A model generated the notes under the pieces. It was not told the origin of the DNA. It was given only the letters and a program-made list of their open reading frames with translations, and did not search any database. DNA of 46,018 nt. Source: Candidatus Humimonas hydrogenitrophica. Lineage in GTDB: Bacteria > Gemmatimonadota > Gemmatimonadetes > Palauibacterales > Palauibacteraceae. A program made the position numbers and the translations under genes. This document shows positions 33,472 through 43,025 of this stretch, in pieces (the first letter of the stretch is position 1; each line of letters begins with the position of its first letter). The stretch spans positions 1-46,018 of the forward strand of contig CANPVD010000093.1 in assembly GCA_947581615.1 (NCBI GenBank), read 5' to 3'.

Positions 33472-35520
33472 TCAACCCTCCACGCCCCTCTCCGCGAGGA
33501 GCGCCAGGAAGCCTTCCTCGTCCAGGGTGTTCACGCCGCGCTCGCGGGCCTCGTCCAGCTTGGAGCCCGGGTCCTCGCCCACCACCACGTAGTCGGTCTC
33601 GCCGCTGACCGAGGAGGTGGCGCGAGCTCCGTTCGCCTCGACCAGCTCCTTCGCCTGCGAGCGGCTGAAGCGCTCCAGGCCCCCGGTGAACACGAAGGTG
33701 AGGCCCTCGAGCGGACGTCCGCCCTCGGCCGGGGCCGCGGGCTCGATGAGCGTCACCCGGCCATCCAGGAGATGGTCCAGGATGTGCCGGTTGTGGGGTT
33801 CCTGGAAGAAGGCTCGGATCCCCTCGGTCATCTTGGGCCCGATCCCCTCGACCTCCTCCAGCTCCTCCTCGGAGGCGCCGCGGATCTTCTCGAAGGAGCG
33901 GAAGTGCTCGGCCAGGTCGCGCGCCACGGCCGTCCCCACCTCCGGGATCCCGAGGCCGTAGAGGAAGCGGCGCAGCTCCGTCTTCGAGGCCTTCCCGATG
34001 GCGTCGACCAGGTTGGTGGCGGACTTCTCCGCGAAGCCCTCGAGGGCCTCGAGCTGCCCGGGTTCGAGCTCGAACAGGTCCGGGAGCTCGCGCACGAGCT
34101 CCTCGGACACGAGGAGCCGGGCCGTCTCTTCGCCCAGCCCCTCGATGTCCAGCGCATCCCGCGAACCGAAGTGGACCAGGCGCCCGGCCAGCTGCGCGGG
34201 GCATTCGAAGCTGTTGGGGCACACGGTGTAGGGACCGCGCCGGATGAGCTCCGTCCCGCAGGAGGGACACCGCTCGGGGAGCTCGAAGGGTTTCTCCCGC
34301 TTCCCGGAGCCCTTTTCCACCACTTCGACGACCTGCGGGATCACGTCCCCCGCACGCTGCACGCGGACGGTGTCCCCCTCGTGCACGTCGAGCCGGTGTA
34401 CCTGCTCGATGTTGTGGAGGCTGGCGCGGCTCACGGTGACGCCGCCGATCTCCACCGGCCGCATCATGGCGACCGGCGTGACGACTCCCGTGCGGCCCAC
34501 GCTCGGGACGATCTTGAGGACGCGCGTGAGCTCCTTGCGCGGCGGGAACTTGAACGCGTAGGCCCAGCGCGGGTGACGGGAGGTGGAGCCCAGCCGGTCG
34601 CGCGCCGCCAGGTCGTCCAGCTTGGCCACCACGCCGTCGATCTCGTACTCCAGGTCGTCGCGGCACGCCATGAGGTCGGCGTGGTAGGCCACGATGCCGT
34701 CCGCGGATTCCGCCAGCACCTCGAACTCCGGGGTCCTCAGCCCCCACGCGGACAGGGCCCGCCTCACCTCGGTCTGGGTGTCCACCCCCTCGAGCCCCTC
34801 GGAGGCCAGGATGTCGTAGACGAAGATGTCGAGCGGACGGGAGGCGGTGACCTTCGGGTCGAGTTGCCGGAGGGCCCCGGCCGCCGCGTTCCGCGGGTTG
34901 GCGAAGGGCTCCTTGCCCGCCTGCATGAGCTGCTCGTTCAACGCCTCGAACGGACCGAGCCGCATGAGCACCTCGCCCCGTACCGCCACCATGGGCGGCG
35001 GAGTCCGGTCCTCCTCGCGGAGGCGGAGCGGCACGGCGGGGATGGTCCGAACGTTCTCGGTGATCCTCTCGCCCTTCCTCCCGTCACCGCGGGTGGCGGC
35101 GCGAGTCAGGATGCCGTCCTCGTACACGAGCTCCACGGAGGCGCCGTCCAGCTTCGGCTCCATGACCCAGCGGACCTCGGCCCCTTCCCCCACTCCGTCC
35201 CGAACTCGCTCGTCGAAGCGACGGACGTCCGCCTCCTCCCGGCTGGAGTCGAGGCTCAGCATCGGGGCCGTGTGCTGTACGGTGGGGAACGCGTCGAGCG
35301 GCTCGGCCCCCACCCGCTGCGTAGGCGAGTCGTCGGTGAGGAGCTCGGGGTGCTCCTTCTCGAGCTCGACCAGCTCCCGGAAGAGGTCGTCATACTCCTC
35401 GTCCGAGATCTCGGGGCGGTTCTCGACGTAGTAGAGGTAGTCATGCCGCCGGATCTCCCGGCGCAGCTCCTCGGCTCGCTTCCGAGGCGAGGTTCGGGCC
35501 TTCTTCCCGCTGGTGCTCAT
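33472..35520 (-). CDS. ligA: NAD+-dependent DNA ligase
   Basis: A 682-residue essential replication and repair ligase. Domain Ia (HDYLYYVENRPEISDEEYDDL) is the NAD+-specific part; the adenylated Lys123 is in EPKLDGAS; then the OB fold, four zinc cysteines (CPSC...CPNSFEC), four helix-hairpin-helix motifs (LVHFGSRDALDIEGLG, LYGLGIPEVGTAVA, EVEGIGPKMTEGI) and the C-terminal BRCT domain (LEGLTFVFTGGLERFSR to LLAERGVEG). Length is standard. It ends 3 bases from the convergent molybdoenzyme gene. Confidence 0.97.
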   Translation of the reverse strand: MSTSGKKARTSPRKRAEELRREIRRHDYLYYVENRPEISDEEYDDLFRELVELEKEHPELLTDDSPTQRVGAEPLDAFPTVQHTAPMLSLDSSREEADVRRFDERVRDGVGEGAEVRWVMEPKLDGASVELVYEDGILTRAATRGDGRKGERITENVRTIPAVPLRLREEDRTPPPMVAVRGEVLMRLGPFEALNEQLMQAGKEPFANPRNAAAGALRQLDPKVTASRPLDIFVYDILASEGLEGVDTQTEVRRALSAWGLRTPEFEVLAESADGIVAYHADLMACRDDLEYEIDGVVAKLDDLAARDRLGSTSRHPRWAYAFKFPPRKELTRVLKIVPSVGRTGVVTPVAMMRPVEIGGVTVSRASLHNIEQVHRLDVHEGDTVRVQRAGDVIPQVVEVVEKGSGKREKPFELPERCPSCGTELIRRGPYTVCPNSFECPAQLAGRLVHFGSRDALDIEGLGEETARLLVSEELVRELPDLFELEPGQLEALEGFAEKSATNLVDAIGKASKTELRRFLYGLGIPEVGTAVARDLAEHFRSFEKIRGASEEELEEVEGIGPKMTEGIRAFFQEPHNRHILDHLLDGRVTLIEPAAPAEGGRPLEGLTFVFTGGLERFSRSQAKELVEANGARATSSVSGETDYVVVGEDPGSKLDEARERGVNTLDEEGFLALLAERGVEG

Positions 35521-35793
35521 GACGACCGCGTGCTCCTGGCTTCAGGACGTGCGGGCCCTCCCGGTCCGGGGCGCGTCCGCCGCCGCGGCGCCCGGAAGGT
35601 CCGGTGGGACCCCCCTAATTATGCGGGCCCCTTCCCCGCCAGAGAAGCGGAGGCGCGGGGAGCCTGCCCGGGACTCCGGTGGAGCCTCCGACCCGAGCCC
35701 CAGACCGGGCACAAGTAGTGGGAAGGTCCGGAAATCGCTAGATTGAACAGCCGCGCGCCGCCCGGTGCGTGCAGCATCCGTGCGAGGCGAAGG

Positions 35794-36981
35794 ATGGAGT
35801 CACGCGACGCCGCAACGGCCCAGGCCCCGTCGGCCCACGGCCACCCCCACGCTCCGGCGGCCCACGCCCGGCCGGCGACCGCTCGGTCGGCCCTGTCCTT
35901 CACGCCCGCCGAGCGGCTCCGACTGGCGGGCCTGTACGGGTTCATCGCCCTCCTCCACGCGGTGGGCTGGGGCCTGTTCCTGTACTACGCCTCGCGCTAC
36001 ACGGCCCTCGTGGGCCTCGGCGCCGTGGCCTACCTGTTCGGTCTCCGACACGCCTTCGATGCCGACCACATCGCGGCGGTCGACGACACTGTCCGCTTCC
36101 TGCTCAAGGACGATCGCCGGCCCCTCGGAGTCGGGTTCTTCTTCTCGCTGGGACATTCGACGGTGGTCGCCGGACTCGCCGTGGTGATCCTGTTCGCCGC
36201 CACGGCCGTCAAGCGGGACTTGCCGGCGATGCAGAACGTCGGGGGACTGATCGGAGCGGGCGTGTCGGGCACGTTCCTGTGGTTCATCGGGATCCTCAAC
36301 CTCCTGGTGCTGCTCGACATTCTGAAGGTCTGGCGGGGAACGCGGGCCGGCCATCACACGCACGAGCACGTCGAGGAGCTCCTGGCCCGCCGCGGCTTCC
36401 TGAACCGGCTGTTCGGCCGTCGGCTGCAGAGGGTCATCCGGCACAGCTGGCACATGTATCCGGTGGGCCTGCTGTTCGGACTCGGGTTCGACACCGCCTC
36501 GGAGGTCGGGCTCCTGGCCATGACCGCCGGCGCCTCGACCAGCGACCTGCCGTGGCCGGCCGTCCTCTCCCTGCCCATCCTGTTCGCGGCCGGCATGTCG
36601 GTGATGGACACGACCGACGGCGTCCTCATGTGCAAGGCCTACGACTGGGCCTTCGTGAACCCGCTGCGGAAGATCTATTACAACCTCACCACCACCAGCC
36701 TGTCGATCCTGGTGGCCCTGGTCATCGGGACGGTGGAGTTGGCGCAGGTGCTGGTCGGGATGACGGGCGCCCGGGGACCGGTGGCCGATTTCCTGGCGGG
36801 CCTCGACTTCGGGAGCCTGGGGTACCTGGTGGTCGGACTCTTCCTGCTGGCGTGGGCGATCTCCGTGGCGGTATGGAAGTTCGGTCGCTTCGAGGAACGG
36901 TACGGGACCGCCCCGGTGGCGCACGCCCACGAGCACACCCACGAGGGCGGACTCACGCACACCCACCGCCACTTCCACTAG
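35794..36981 (+). CDS. Nickel/cobalt permease (NiCoT family, HoxN/NixA type)
   Basis: A 395-residue inner-membrane transporter with eight membrane segments. The signature RHAFDADHIAAVDDTVR in the second helix is the NiCoT metal selectivity motif; LGHSTVV, GFDTASEVGLL and MDTTDGVLM are the other conserved stretches. His-rich regions at the N-terminus (HGHPHAP, HA), in a loop (GHHTHEHVEE) and at the very end (HAHEHTHEGG, HTHRHFH) probably collect metal ions. It supplies Ni for hydrogenase or urease, or Co for cobalamin. ATG 35794 is preferred; an ATG at 35743 lies only a few bases from a probable -10 (TAGATT). Confidence 0.93.
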   Translation: MESRDAATAQAPSAHGHPHAPAAHARPATARSALSFTPAERLRLAGLYGFIALLHAVGWGLFLYYASRYTALVGLGAVAYLFGLRHAFDADHIAAVDDTVRFLLKDDRRPLGVGFFFSLGHSTVVAGLAVVILFAATAVKRDLPAMQNVGGLIGAGVSGTFLWFIGILNLLVLLDILKVWRGTRAGHHTHEHVEELLARRGFLNRLFGRRLQRVIRHSWHMYPVGLLFGLGFDTASEVGLLAMTAGASTSDLPWPAVLSLPILFAAGMSVMDTTDGVLMCKAYDWAFVNPLRKIYYNLTTTSLSILVALVIGTVELAQVLVGMTGARGPVADFLAGLDFGSLGYLVVGLFLLAWAISVAVWKFGRFEERYGTAPVAHAHEHTHEGGLTHTHRHFH

Positions 36982-37217
36982 ATCGGGCGGCGGGGGACGT
37001 CCGGCCACCGCGGAAGGCACTCGCGGACCCGGCGCGAAGGCGTCGGCCGGCATGGCCGGTCACGGAACCTTTGCGGCCGAGCCCGCTATCCTTACCATCC
37101 CCACGTCACGCGTGATCGGAGCGTTCCTCCCCTGAGGGAGGCCGCGGCCGGCCCCGTGGCGGTGCCGTACGCGGGAGCGCAGGCGGCACCGAGGTGGACC
37201 GCAAACGGGAGTGAACC

Positions 37218-38237
<1,020 letters not shown>

Positions 38238-38518
38238 GCTTCGTGGGACCTCCCGCTCGCCCCCGATCCGCTGGGCGGCGCGGAGCCCTGCGAGGGTGTA
38301 TGGCGATCTGCGCCAGCGTCGACCTCGGCCGCCGGCCGTCGAGGCGGTCCAGCGCCTGGACGGCTCTCCCCAAGTATCTGTCTTGTACATGGATGCGGGG
38401 ATGAGACCACAGCCGGTCCCACCGGGCCTCCGGATTGCTGTACTCGTGGGCGGAAGATACCGCCCCAGCCTGGAGGTCCAGTCTCTTGTCCACCCGGAAG
38501 TCACCGACCGCGTCGATC
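38238..38518. other. Intergenic region downstream of nadA
   Basis: 281 bases with no recognisable gene. A minus-strand frame contains WDRLWSHPRIHVQDRYLGRAV, which is protein-like but unmatched and has no ribosome binding site. I see no intrinsic terminator with a T-tract for nadA. Confidence 0.35.
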
Positions 38519-38923
38519 GTGGACGCGGACGCATCCACATCGAAGAGCCCTCTATCTCGGGGCGGCGTGAACCTCGTGGAGGTCCTGATCGCCGTCACCC
38601 TGATCGTGCTTCTGGCGGCCGTGATGGTCTCGCTGGCCCGGCTCTCCCATCGTGCGCCGGACGCCGCCGAAGGCGGGCGACACTCCGCCGCCGAGGAGCG
38701 CGCGCCTGTCGCGACTGTCTCAGTCGGGCAGCACGAACGGGATCGGGAGTCCCGCGCATATGCCGACCCGACCCTGCTCGTGACGCGAGACCTCGACCGG
38801 GATCGTCCCTCGTCCGGGGGGCGCGTCGCCGCTCCGAGACGGAGTCACGTTTCCGATTCCACGCGAATCGCCCGGATCACCTGCTCCGGGTCGGCGTGCC
38901 GACCCGTCCGCTTCTTGGAATAG
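38519..38923 (+). pseudogene. Orphan type IV pseudopilin N-terminus, probably a remnant
   Basis: A GTG at 38519 begins a 16-residue leader (DADASTSKSPLSRGG) that ends in a prepilin-peptidase site G/VNLVE (Glu at +5), followed by the hydrophobic pilin helix VNLVEVLIAVTLIVLLAAVMV. After about residue 45 the sequence becomes Arg/Ser/Ala-rich, without the globular pilin domain, and its last 26 codons lie antisense to the SelW-like gene. There are no other type II secretion or pilus genes beside it. I take it for a truncated pseudopilin; a very short functional pilin-like protein is a less likely alternative. Confidence 0.5.
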
Positions 38924-39078
38924 ACCAGGCGGCCGTCCACCGTGACTTCGAACACGCCGCCCCCGGACTCGACGAGCTCGATCTCCGGGTCGCCGAAGGC
39001 CTCCCGGAGCCTGGCCGCCAGCCTGGCGGCTCTGGGTCCGTAGTCTCAAACCGTGCAGTACTCGATGCTCACCTTCAT
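38845..39078 (-). CDS. SelW/Rdx-family selenoprotein (UGA = selenocysteine at residue 11)
   Basis: From ATG 39078 (GAGGAG 7 bases upstream) the frame reads MKVSIEYCTV, then TGA (39048-39046), then DYGPRAARLAARL, EAFGDPEIELVESGGGVFEV, DGRLVYSKKRTGRH, DPEQVIRAIRVESET and a TGA at 38845. Apart from the TGA this is a complete 77-residue Rdx (SelW/SelT/SelH) thioredoxin-like protein whose redox motif CxxC would be CTVU, exactly where selenocysteine occurs in selenoprotein W. No other lesion is present. A hairpin with a G-starting loop lies 15 bases after the TGA. The alternative is a pseudogene with one nonsense change at the catalytic Cys. Family role: thiol redox; substrate unknown. Confidence 0.8.
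39014..39030 (-). promoter_or_regulatory. Candidate bacterial SECIS hairpin
   Basis: Minus strand GCCGCCA-GGC-TGGCGGC: a 7-bp perfect stem with loop GGC, starting 15 bases and with its loop 22 bases after the in-frame TGA. Position inside the coding region and guanines in the apical loop are what SelB recognises in bacterial selenoprotein mRNAs. Confidence 0.6.
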
Positions 39079-39095
39079 GTGGATTCTCCTCGCTG

Positions 39096-40382
39096 ATGCG
39101 TCTTCGAAGGCGCCGCGGCGGACGTGGGCCCATGCCCGCATCCGGGGAGGACAGGGTGCGCGATCGCGAGTCCCGAGGCAATGCGGCGCGCGGGGTGCTG
39201 CTTCCCCACAACCCCCGCCGCGCGCGCGACCGGAGGCTGCGGCCGCACCGTCCTCTGATCCTGCTGGCCACCGGCCTCGCGTGCTTTGGCCTCTCGCGCG
39301 TGCTGACGCGCGCGCCGGCTCTCGTCGAGAGCGCCTACGGCGAGAGTGTCGGACCCTGGATCGCGCTCGGACTCTCACGAGCGACGGGCTGGATCCCCTT
39401 CCCCGTCGCGGAGGTGCTGCTGGGCGGCGGCGGCGCGGCGTATCTGTTTCTGGCGGTACGGGCCGGCCTGCAAATCGCGCGGCGGCGACGGCGGCTCCGA
39501 AACGCGCTCGGGGGCGCCGCGCTTCGGGTGGCCGCTGACTTCGGGCTCATCGCCGTCCTCTTCTACGTTCTGTGGGGCTTCAACTATGCCCGTCCGCCTC
39601 TGGCCGAGCGGCTCGGTCTCCCTTCCGGCACGGGGGCCGACACGACCGAAATCGCGGCCCTCGTCCGGCAGGAGATCGTGGCCACGAACGCGGCCTACCT
39701 GGCCATCCACGGGGTACCCGACGCCGGCGTGCCCACGTCGATCGACGAGAGCCGGAGCGCGCTGAGGCGGGGACTGGAGGAAGGTTGGCGCCGGGCGGTC
39801 CGAGAGCTCGGCCTTCCGGCTTCCCTCGCGGTGCCGCGCGGACCCGTCAAGCGCTTCATCCCTCCCGACTTTCCCAGCCGCGTGGGTATCTCGGGCTTCT
39901 ACTTCCCGTGGACCGGAGAGGCGGTGGTGGATGGCGGCGAGCCGGCGCTCCTGCTGCCCTTCGACATGCAGCACGAGAAAGCGCACCAGCGGGGCGCAGC
40001 ACCGGAAAACGAGGCCAGCTTCCTGGGCTGGATGGCGGCGACCCGATCGCCCGACCCATACGTGGCCTACGCGGGCCACGCCATGGCCCAGCTCACCTTC
40101 GTGGGCGTCCTGGCTCGCCAGGACCGCCGGGCGGCCGGGGCCCTGGTCGCCGAGCGCCTCCCGGGCGTGCGGAGGGACATTTTAGACTACGCCGACTACC
40201 TCGAGCGCGTCGAGGTCCGCGTGGCCGCTGAGGCCAGCCGAACGGTCAACAACGCCTACCTGCACGCGAACCAGGTCCCGGGCGGCATCGCCAGCTATGG
40301 CCGGGTCGCGCGCCTGCTCGTCGCGTGGTCGCGGGCGCACGGGGGCCGCCTCGACCAGTTTGAGCGCGAGCCCCCCTCGTAG
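39096..40382 (+). CDS. DUF3810-like membrane protein with metalloprotease-like HExxH motif
   Basis: A 428-residue protein with an Arg-rich cytoplasmic N-terminus and three hydrophobic segments (PLILLATGLACFGLSRVL, VAEVLLGGGGAAYLFLAV, DFGLIAVLFYVLWGF). The large outer domain contains GISGFYFPWTGEAVV and then MQHEKAHQRGAAPENEASFLGWMAA, an HEKAH zinc-type site with a downstream ENE, as in the DUF3810 family. The last part repeats YADYLERVEVR...NNAYLHANQVPGGIASYGRV, also conserved there. It may be a membrane-tethered peptidase, but no substrate is known. The start is uncertain: ATG 39096 or ATG 39132. Confidence 0.8.
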   Translation: MRLRRRRGGRGPMPASGEDRVRDRESRGNAARGVLLPHNPRRARDRRLRPHRPLILLATGLACFGLSRVLTRAPALVESAYGESVGPWIALGLSRATGWIPFPVAEVLLGGGGAAYLFLAVRAGLQIARRRRRLRNALGGAALRVAADFGLIAVLFYVLWGFNYARPPLAERLGLPSGTGADTTEIAALVRQEIVATNAAYLAIHGVPDAGVPTSIDESRSALRRGLEEGWRRAVRELGLPASLAVPRGPVKRFIPPDFPSRVGISGFYFPWTGEAVVDGGEPALLLPFDMQHEKAHQRGAAPENEASFLGWMAATRSPDPYVAYAGHAMAQLTFVGVLARQDRRAAGALVAERLPGVRRDILDYADYLERVEVRVAAEASRTVNNAYLHANQVPGGIASYGRVARLLVAWSRAHGGRLDQFEREPPS

Positions 40383-40408
40383 GGCCGCCCATCCCCCCTA
40401 GCCAAACC

Positions 40409-40433
40409 CTTGACACCCCTGTAGGTTGTCAAG
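40409..40433. promoter_or_regulatory. Inverted repeat upstream of the Tad-like genes
   Basis: CTTGACA, 11 bases, TGTCAAG: a perfect 7-bp inverted repeat that includes a consensus TTGACA hexamer, 127-150 bases before the first TadE start. It could be a repressor site overlapping the promoter. No matching -10 hexamer at the correct spacing was found. Confidence 0.4.
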
Positions 40434-40559
40434 CCCTCGCCAAAAAAACATGGCTCGATGGTGCCCGCGCGGCCGCTGCCGCGTGATCCTCCGACGGGGG
40501 GATCGCGATGGGCCACGCGTTCCATCGTGCCGTCCGGCGATCGGAGGGCGGTTCAGAGG

Positions 40560-41057
40560 ATGGTCTCTTCACCCGCATCCACACGGTCGACATCTCCAGG
40601 CGGTCCGCGCATGCGGAACGTCACCGCCGGGGTGCGCTCCACATCGGGCCAGAGCCTCATCGAGTTCGTGCTCGTCATCCCGGTCCTCCTGCTCATCCTA
40701 TTCGGCATCATGGAGTTCGGGCGCTACTTCTACACGCGCCTCACGCTCCGGCAAGCGGTGGCGGAGGCCTCCCGCTTCGCCGTGACCGGGAACCAGCTGA
40801 CGGACCCGGTCACCGGACGGGGCCTCGGCCGGGCCAGCTCTATCGAACACATCATCGAGCAGCGCACGGCCAGCCTGGGCGTGAGCCCATCCGACATCTC
40901 GATCTCGCCGGCCGATGGCGGAGCTCCCGAACAGGTGGTCACGATCGATGTGCACTATCACTACGACATCGCCTTTCCGTCGATCGCGAGCCTCGTCCCG
41001 AGCAGCCTCCTCGACTTCACCGTCAGCACCTCGATGCGTAATGAACCGTTCTACTGA
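40560..41057 (+). CDS. TadE-like pseudopilin 1
   Basis: About 165 residues. After a basic leader comes TSGQSLIEFVLVIPVLLLILFGIMEFGRYFY, the TadE signature: a prepilin-type cleavage after Gly with Glu at +5, then one long hydrophobic helix. LRQAVAEASRFAVTGNQ and a small periplasmic domain with TIDVHYHYDI follow. TadE proteins are minor pseudopilins of the Flp/tight-adherence secretion system. The start is either ATG 40560 (GGAGGG 12 bases upstream) or ATG 40611, which gives a leader of normal length. It overlaps the next gene by 17 bases. Core tad genes (ATPase, secretin, prepilin peptidase) are not in the window. Confidence 0.87.
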   Translation: MVSSPASTRSTSPGGPRMRNVTAGVRSTSGQSLIEFVLVIPVLLLILFGIMEFGRYFYTRLTLRQAVAEASRFAVTGNQLTDPVTGRGLGRASSIEHIIEQRTASLGVSPSDISISPADGGAPEQVVTIDVHYHYDIAFPSIASLVPSSLLDFTVSTSMRNEPFY

Positions 41058-41655
41058 GCCGAGAACGTCGCGCCCCGCCCCGCGAGGGCGTTTACGGTCG
41101 CATCCGGCGAACGCCCGGTCGGGGCCGGCGAACGCGCGGTCGGGGCCGGCGCGCCTGGCGCGCCGGCTGGTCCGGAATCGGCGCGGCCAGGAGCTCGTGG
41201 AGATGGTGCTCGTGGCACCCATCCTCCTCGTCGTTCTGTTCGCGGTGTTCGAGCTCGGGCACGCGTTCGACGTGGCCCACACGCTGGCCGGCCTGGCGCG
41301 CGAGGGAGCCAACATCGCCTCGCGCGGCACGGCGCTCGACACGGTGCTGGACGTCACCATGCAGAACGGCGCCAGCATCGGTCTCGAGAAGGAGGGCGGC
41401 GCCGTGGTGAGCGAGCTCGAGGTGCAGGGCGGGGTGCCCCGCATCGTCAGCCAGGTGGCCAGCTCGGGCTATTCGGGCCACAGCCGTCTGGGAACAACCG
41501 GTGACCCGGCCTCGTCGCTGGCCGGGCTCGGGCTCGTGAACGGGAGGACCGTCTACGCGGTGGAGGTCTTCTACTCCTACGAGCCGCTGACGCCCATCGG
41601 GCGGCTGGTCCCGGGCATGGTGCCCGGGACGGTCTACGATCGGGCCTTCTTCTAG
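41041..41655 (+). CDS. TadE-like pseudopilin 2
   Basis: About 204 residues from ATG 41041, overlapping the previous stop. The basic leader contains a doubled NARSGPA heptapeptide and ends NRRGQELVEMVLVAPILLVVLFAVFELGHAF: Gly, then Glu at +5 and one hydrophobic helix, as in TadE/TadF. AHTLAGLAREGANIASRG and a mainly beta C-terminal domain (GRTVYAVEVFYSYEPLTP) follow, the usual layout. It likely acts together with TadE 1 and the TadG-like protein. Confidence 0.87.
   Translation: MNRSTEPRTSRPAPRGRLRSHPANARSGPANARSGPARLARRLVRNRRGQELVEMVLVAPILLVVLFAVFELGHAFDVAHTLAGLAREGANIASRGTALDTVLDVTMQNGASIGLEKEGGAVVSELEVQGGVPRIVSQVASSGYSGHSRLGTTGDPASSLAGLGLVNGRTVYAVEVFYSYEPLTPIGRLVPGMVPGTVYDRAFF
41104..41145 (+). 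repeat. 21-base tandem repeat (two copies plus 6 bases)
   Basis: Units 41104-41124 and 41125-41145 differ at one base (CCGGCGAACGC, C/G, CGGTCGGGG) and a third copy begins at 41146. In frame it encodes the doubled heptapeptide NARSGPA in the cytoplasmic leader of TadE 2. Being a multiple of three, copy-number change would only lengthen the leader. Confidence 0.85.
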
Positions 41656-41690
41656 GGCCCGGCGATCAAGGGACTGCGAGGGTAGCGTTC

Positions 41691-42977
41691 ATGTCCGAGC
41701 AACGTTCCGGAGAGCCTCAAAGGGCGCACGTGAGGCGGCTGCTTCGTGAGCTGGGATCCGACCGGCGCGGAGCCGTCCTCGTCATGGTGGCGGCCCTCCT
41801 CGTCGTCGTCCTCGGGTTCGCCGGCCTGGCCGTGGATCTGGGCCGCGGCTACATCGCCAAGTCACGCCTCTCGCGCGCCGTCGACGCGGGCGTCCTCGCG
41901 GCCGCCCGCTCCCTGCGGCTCGGACAGTCCGTCGCCCGCCAGCAGGCCCTGGCCATGGCGCGCGCCAACGGCGTCACCAACCTCGGCGGCATCCGCATCT
42001 CCTTCGGCACGAACCCCCAGGGGGAGAGCACGGTGTCCATGAGCGCCTCGGAGACGGTTCCGACGACGCTCATGCGGCTGCTCGGCATCGAGACCATGGA
42101 CGTCGGCTCGAACGCCACCGCGGCGATCCCGCCGGTGGACCTGATCCTTGTGCTGGACCAGTCGGGATCGCTGGGACAGGTGGGCGCCTGGCACGACCTG
42201 CAGAACGCCGCCAAGCAGTTCGTGTCCAACTTCGACGAAACCATGGACCAGGTCGGGCTGGTCTCGTTCCAGATCCGGGCTGCGGACGACGTCAACCTGG
42301 GCCACGACTTCAAGAGCCCGATCGACGGCGCCATCGACCGCATGACGTCCGACGGAGACACCGACACCGGGGAAGGACTCCGGCTGGCGTACGACCAGCT
42401 CCAGCTCCCCAACGTCCGCCAGCATTCGGCCAAGGTGGTGGTGTTCTTCACGGATGGGAGACCCACCGCCTTCCGGGGCGTGCTCGGGCCCGGCGGTCCT
42501 TCGAACGGCGGCTCCGCGCTCGGCCCGTTCGCGGCGCCGAACGGTGCCAACTACGAGGACCGCGTCATGGCCGTCTCGACTATCCACGCGGGCGGCCGCC
42601 TGCGCGGATACTTTAACCGTCCGGACCAGCTGGCCATGGATCGACTCGCTACCCCCGACGGATGCCGCAACGCGACGGTATGCTGGGGCTGGACCGAGCC
42701 CAAGATCCGGAACAAGGCCCTCCAGAACGGCATCGTCGTGGCCAACGCGATCCGGACCCGGAAGGCCTACATCTACACGATCGGCCTGGGCAATCCCCAC
42801 GCCTCCGACCCGCTGCTCCAGCCCGACATGGGCTACCTGGCGGAGCTCGCGAATCAGAACGGGCAGGCCAATTCCTCTCAGCCAGCGGGGAAGTCCTACT
42901 TCGCCCCTAGCAAGGACCAGCTCCAGCAGATCTTCCAGCAGGTGGCGCAGGATCTCCTGGTGCGGCTCACGCAATAG
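41691..42977 (+). CDS. TadG-like protein with von Willebrand factor A domain
   Basis: A 428-residue protein. Residues 24-50 are the TadG N-terminal anchor (DRRGAVLVMVAALLVVVLGFAGLAVDLGRGY), then AKSRLSRAVDAGVLAAARSL. A vWA domain starts at about 150 with an intact metal-ion adhesion site: DQSGS (156-160), the Thr in DTDTGEGL, and the Asp in VVVFFTDGRP. A Gly/Ser/Pro/Asn-rich insertion and two Cys (CRNATVC, likely disulfide) follow. TadG proteins sit on the outside of the membrane and aid Flp pilus assembly or adhesion. Two TadE genes precede it in the same orientation. Confidence 0.9.
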   Translation: MSEQRSGEPQRAHVRRLLRELGSDRRGAVLVMVAALLVVVLGFAGLAVDLGRGYIAKSRLSRAVDAGVLAAARSLRLGQSVARQQALAMARANGVTNLGGIRISFGTNPQGESTVSMSASETVPTTLMRLLGIETMDVGSNATAAIPPVDLILVLDQSGSLGQVGAWHDLQNAAKQFVSNFDETMDQVGLVSFQIRAADDVNLGHDFKSPIDGAIDRMTSDGDTDTGEGLRLAYDQLQLPNVRQHSAKVVVFFTDGRPTAFRGVLGPGGPSNGGSALGPFAAPNGANYEDRVMAVSTIHAGGRLRGYFNRPDQLAMDRLATPDGCRNATVCWGWTEPKIRNKALQNGIVVANAIRTRKAYIYTIGLGNPHASDPLLQPDMGYLAELANQNGQANSSQPAGKSYFAPSKDQLQQIFQQVAQDLLVRLTQ

Positions 42978-43025
42978 CCCGGCGCCGGTCCTCGCGGCGA
43001 TGGCGGTCGAGCGGGAGCCCGGACG

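Noticed and set aside
36982-37217. Cobalamin or nickel (NiCo) riboswitch near the NiCoT gene or nadA
   Set aside because: No B12 box or NiCo-type repeated bulges seen in 35521-35793 or 36982-37217.
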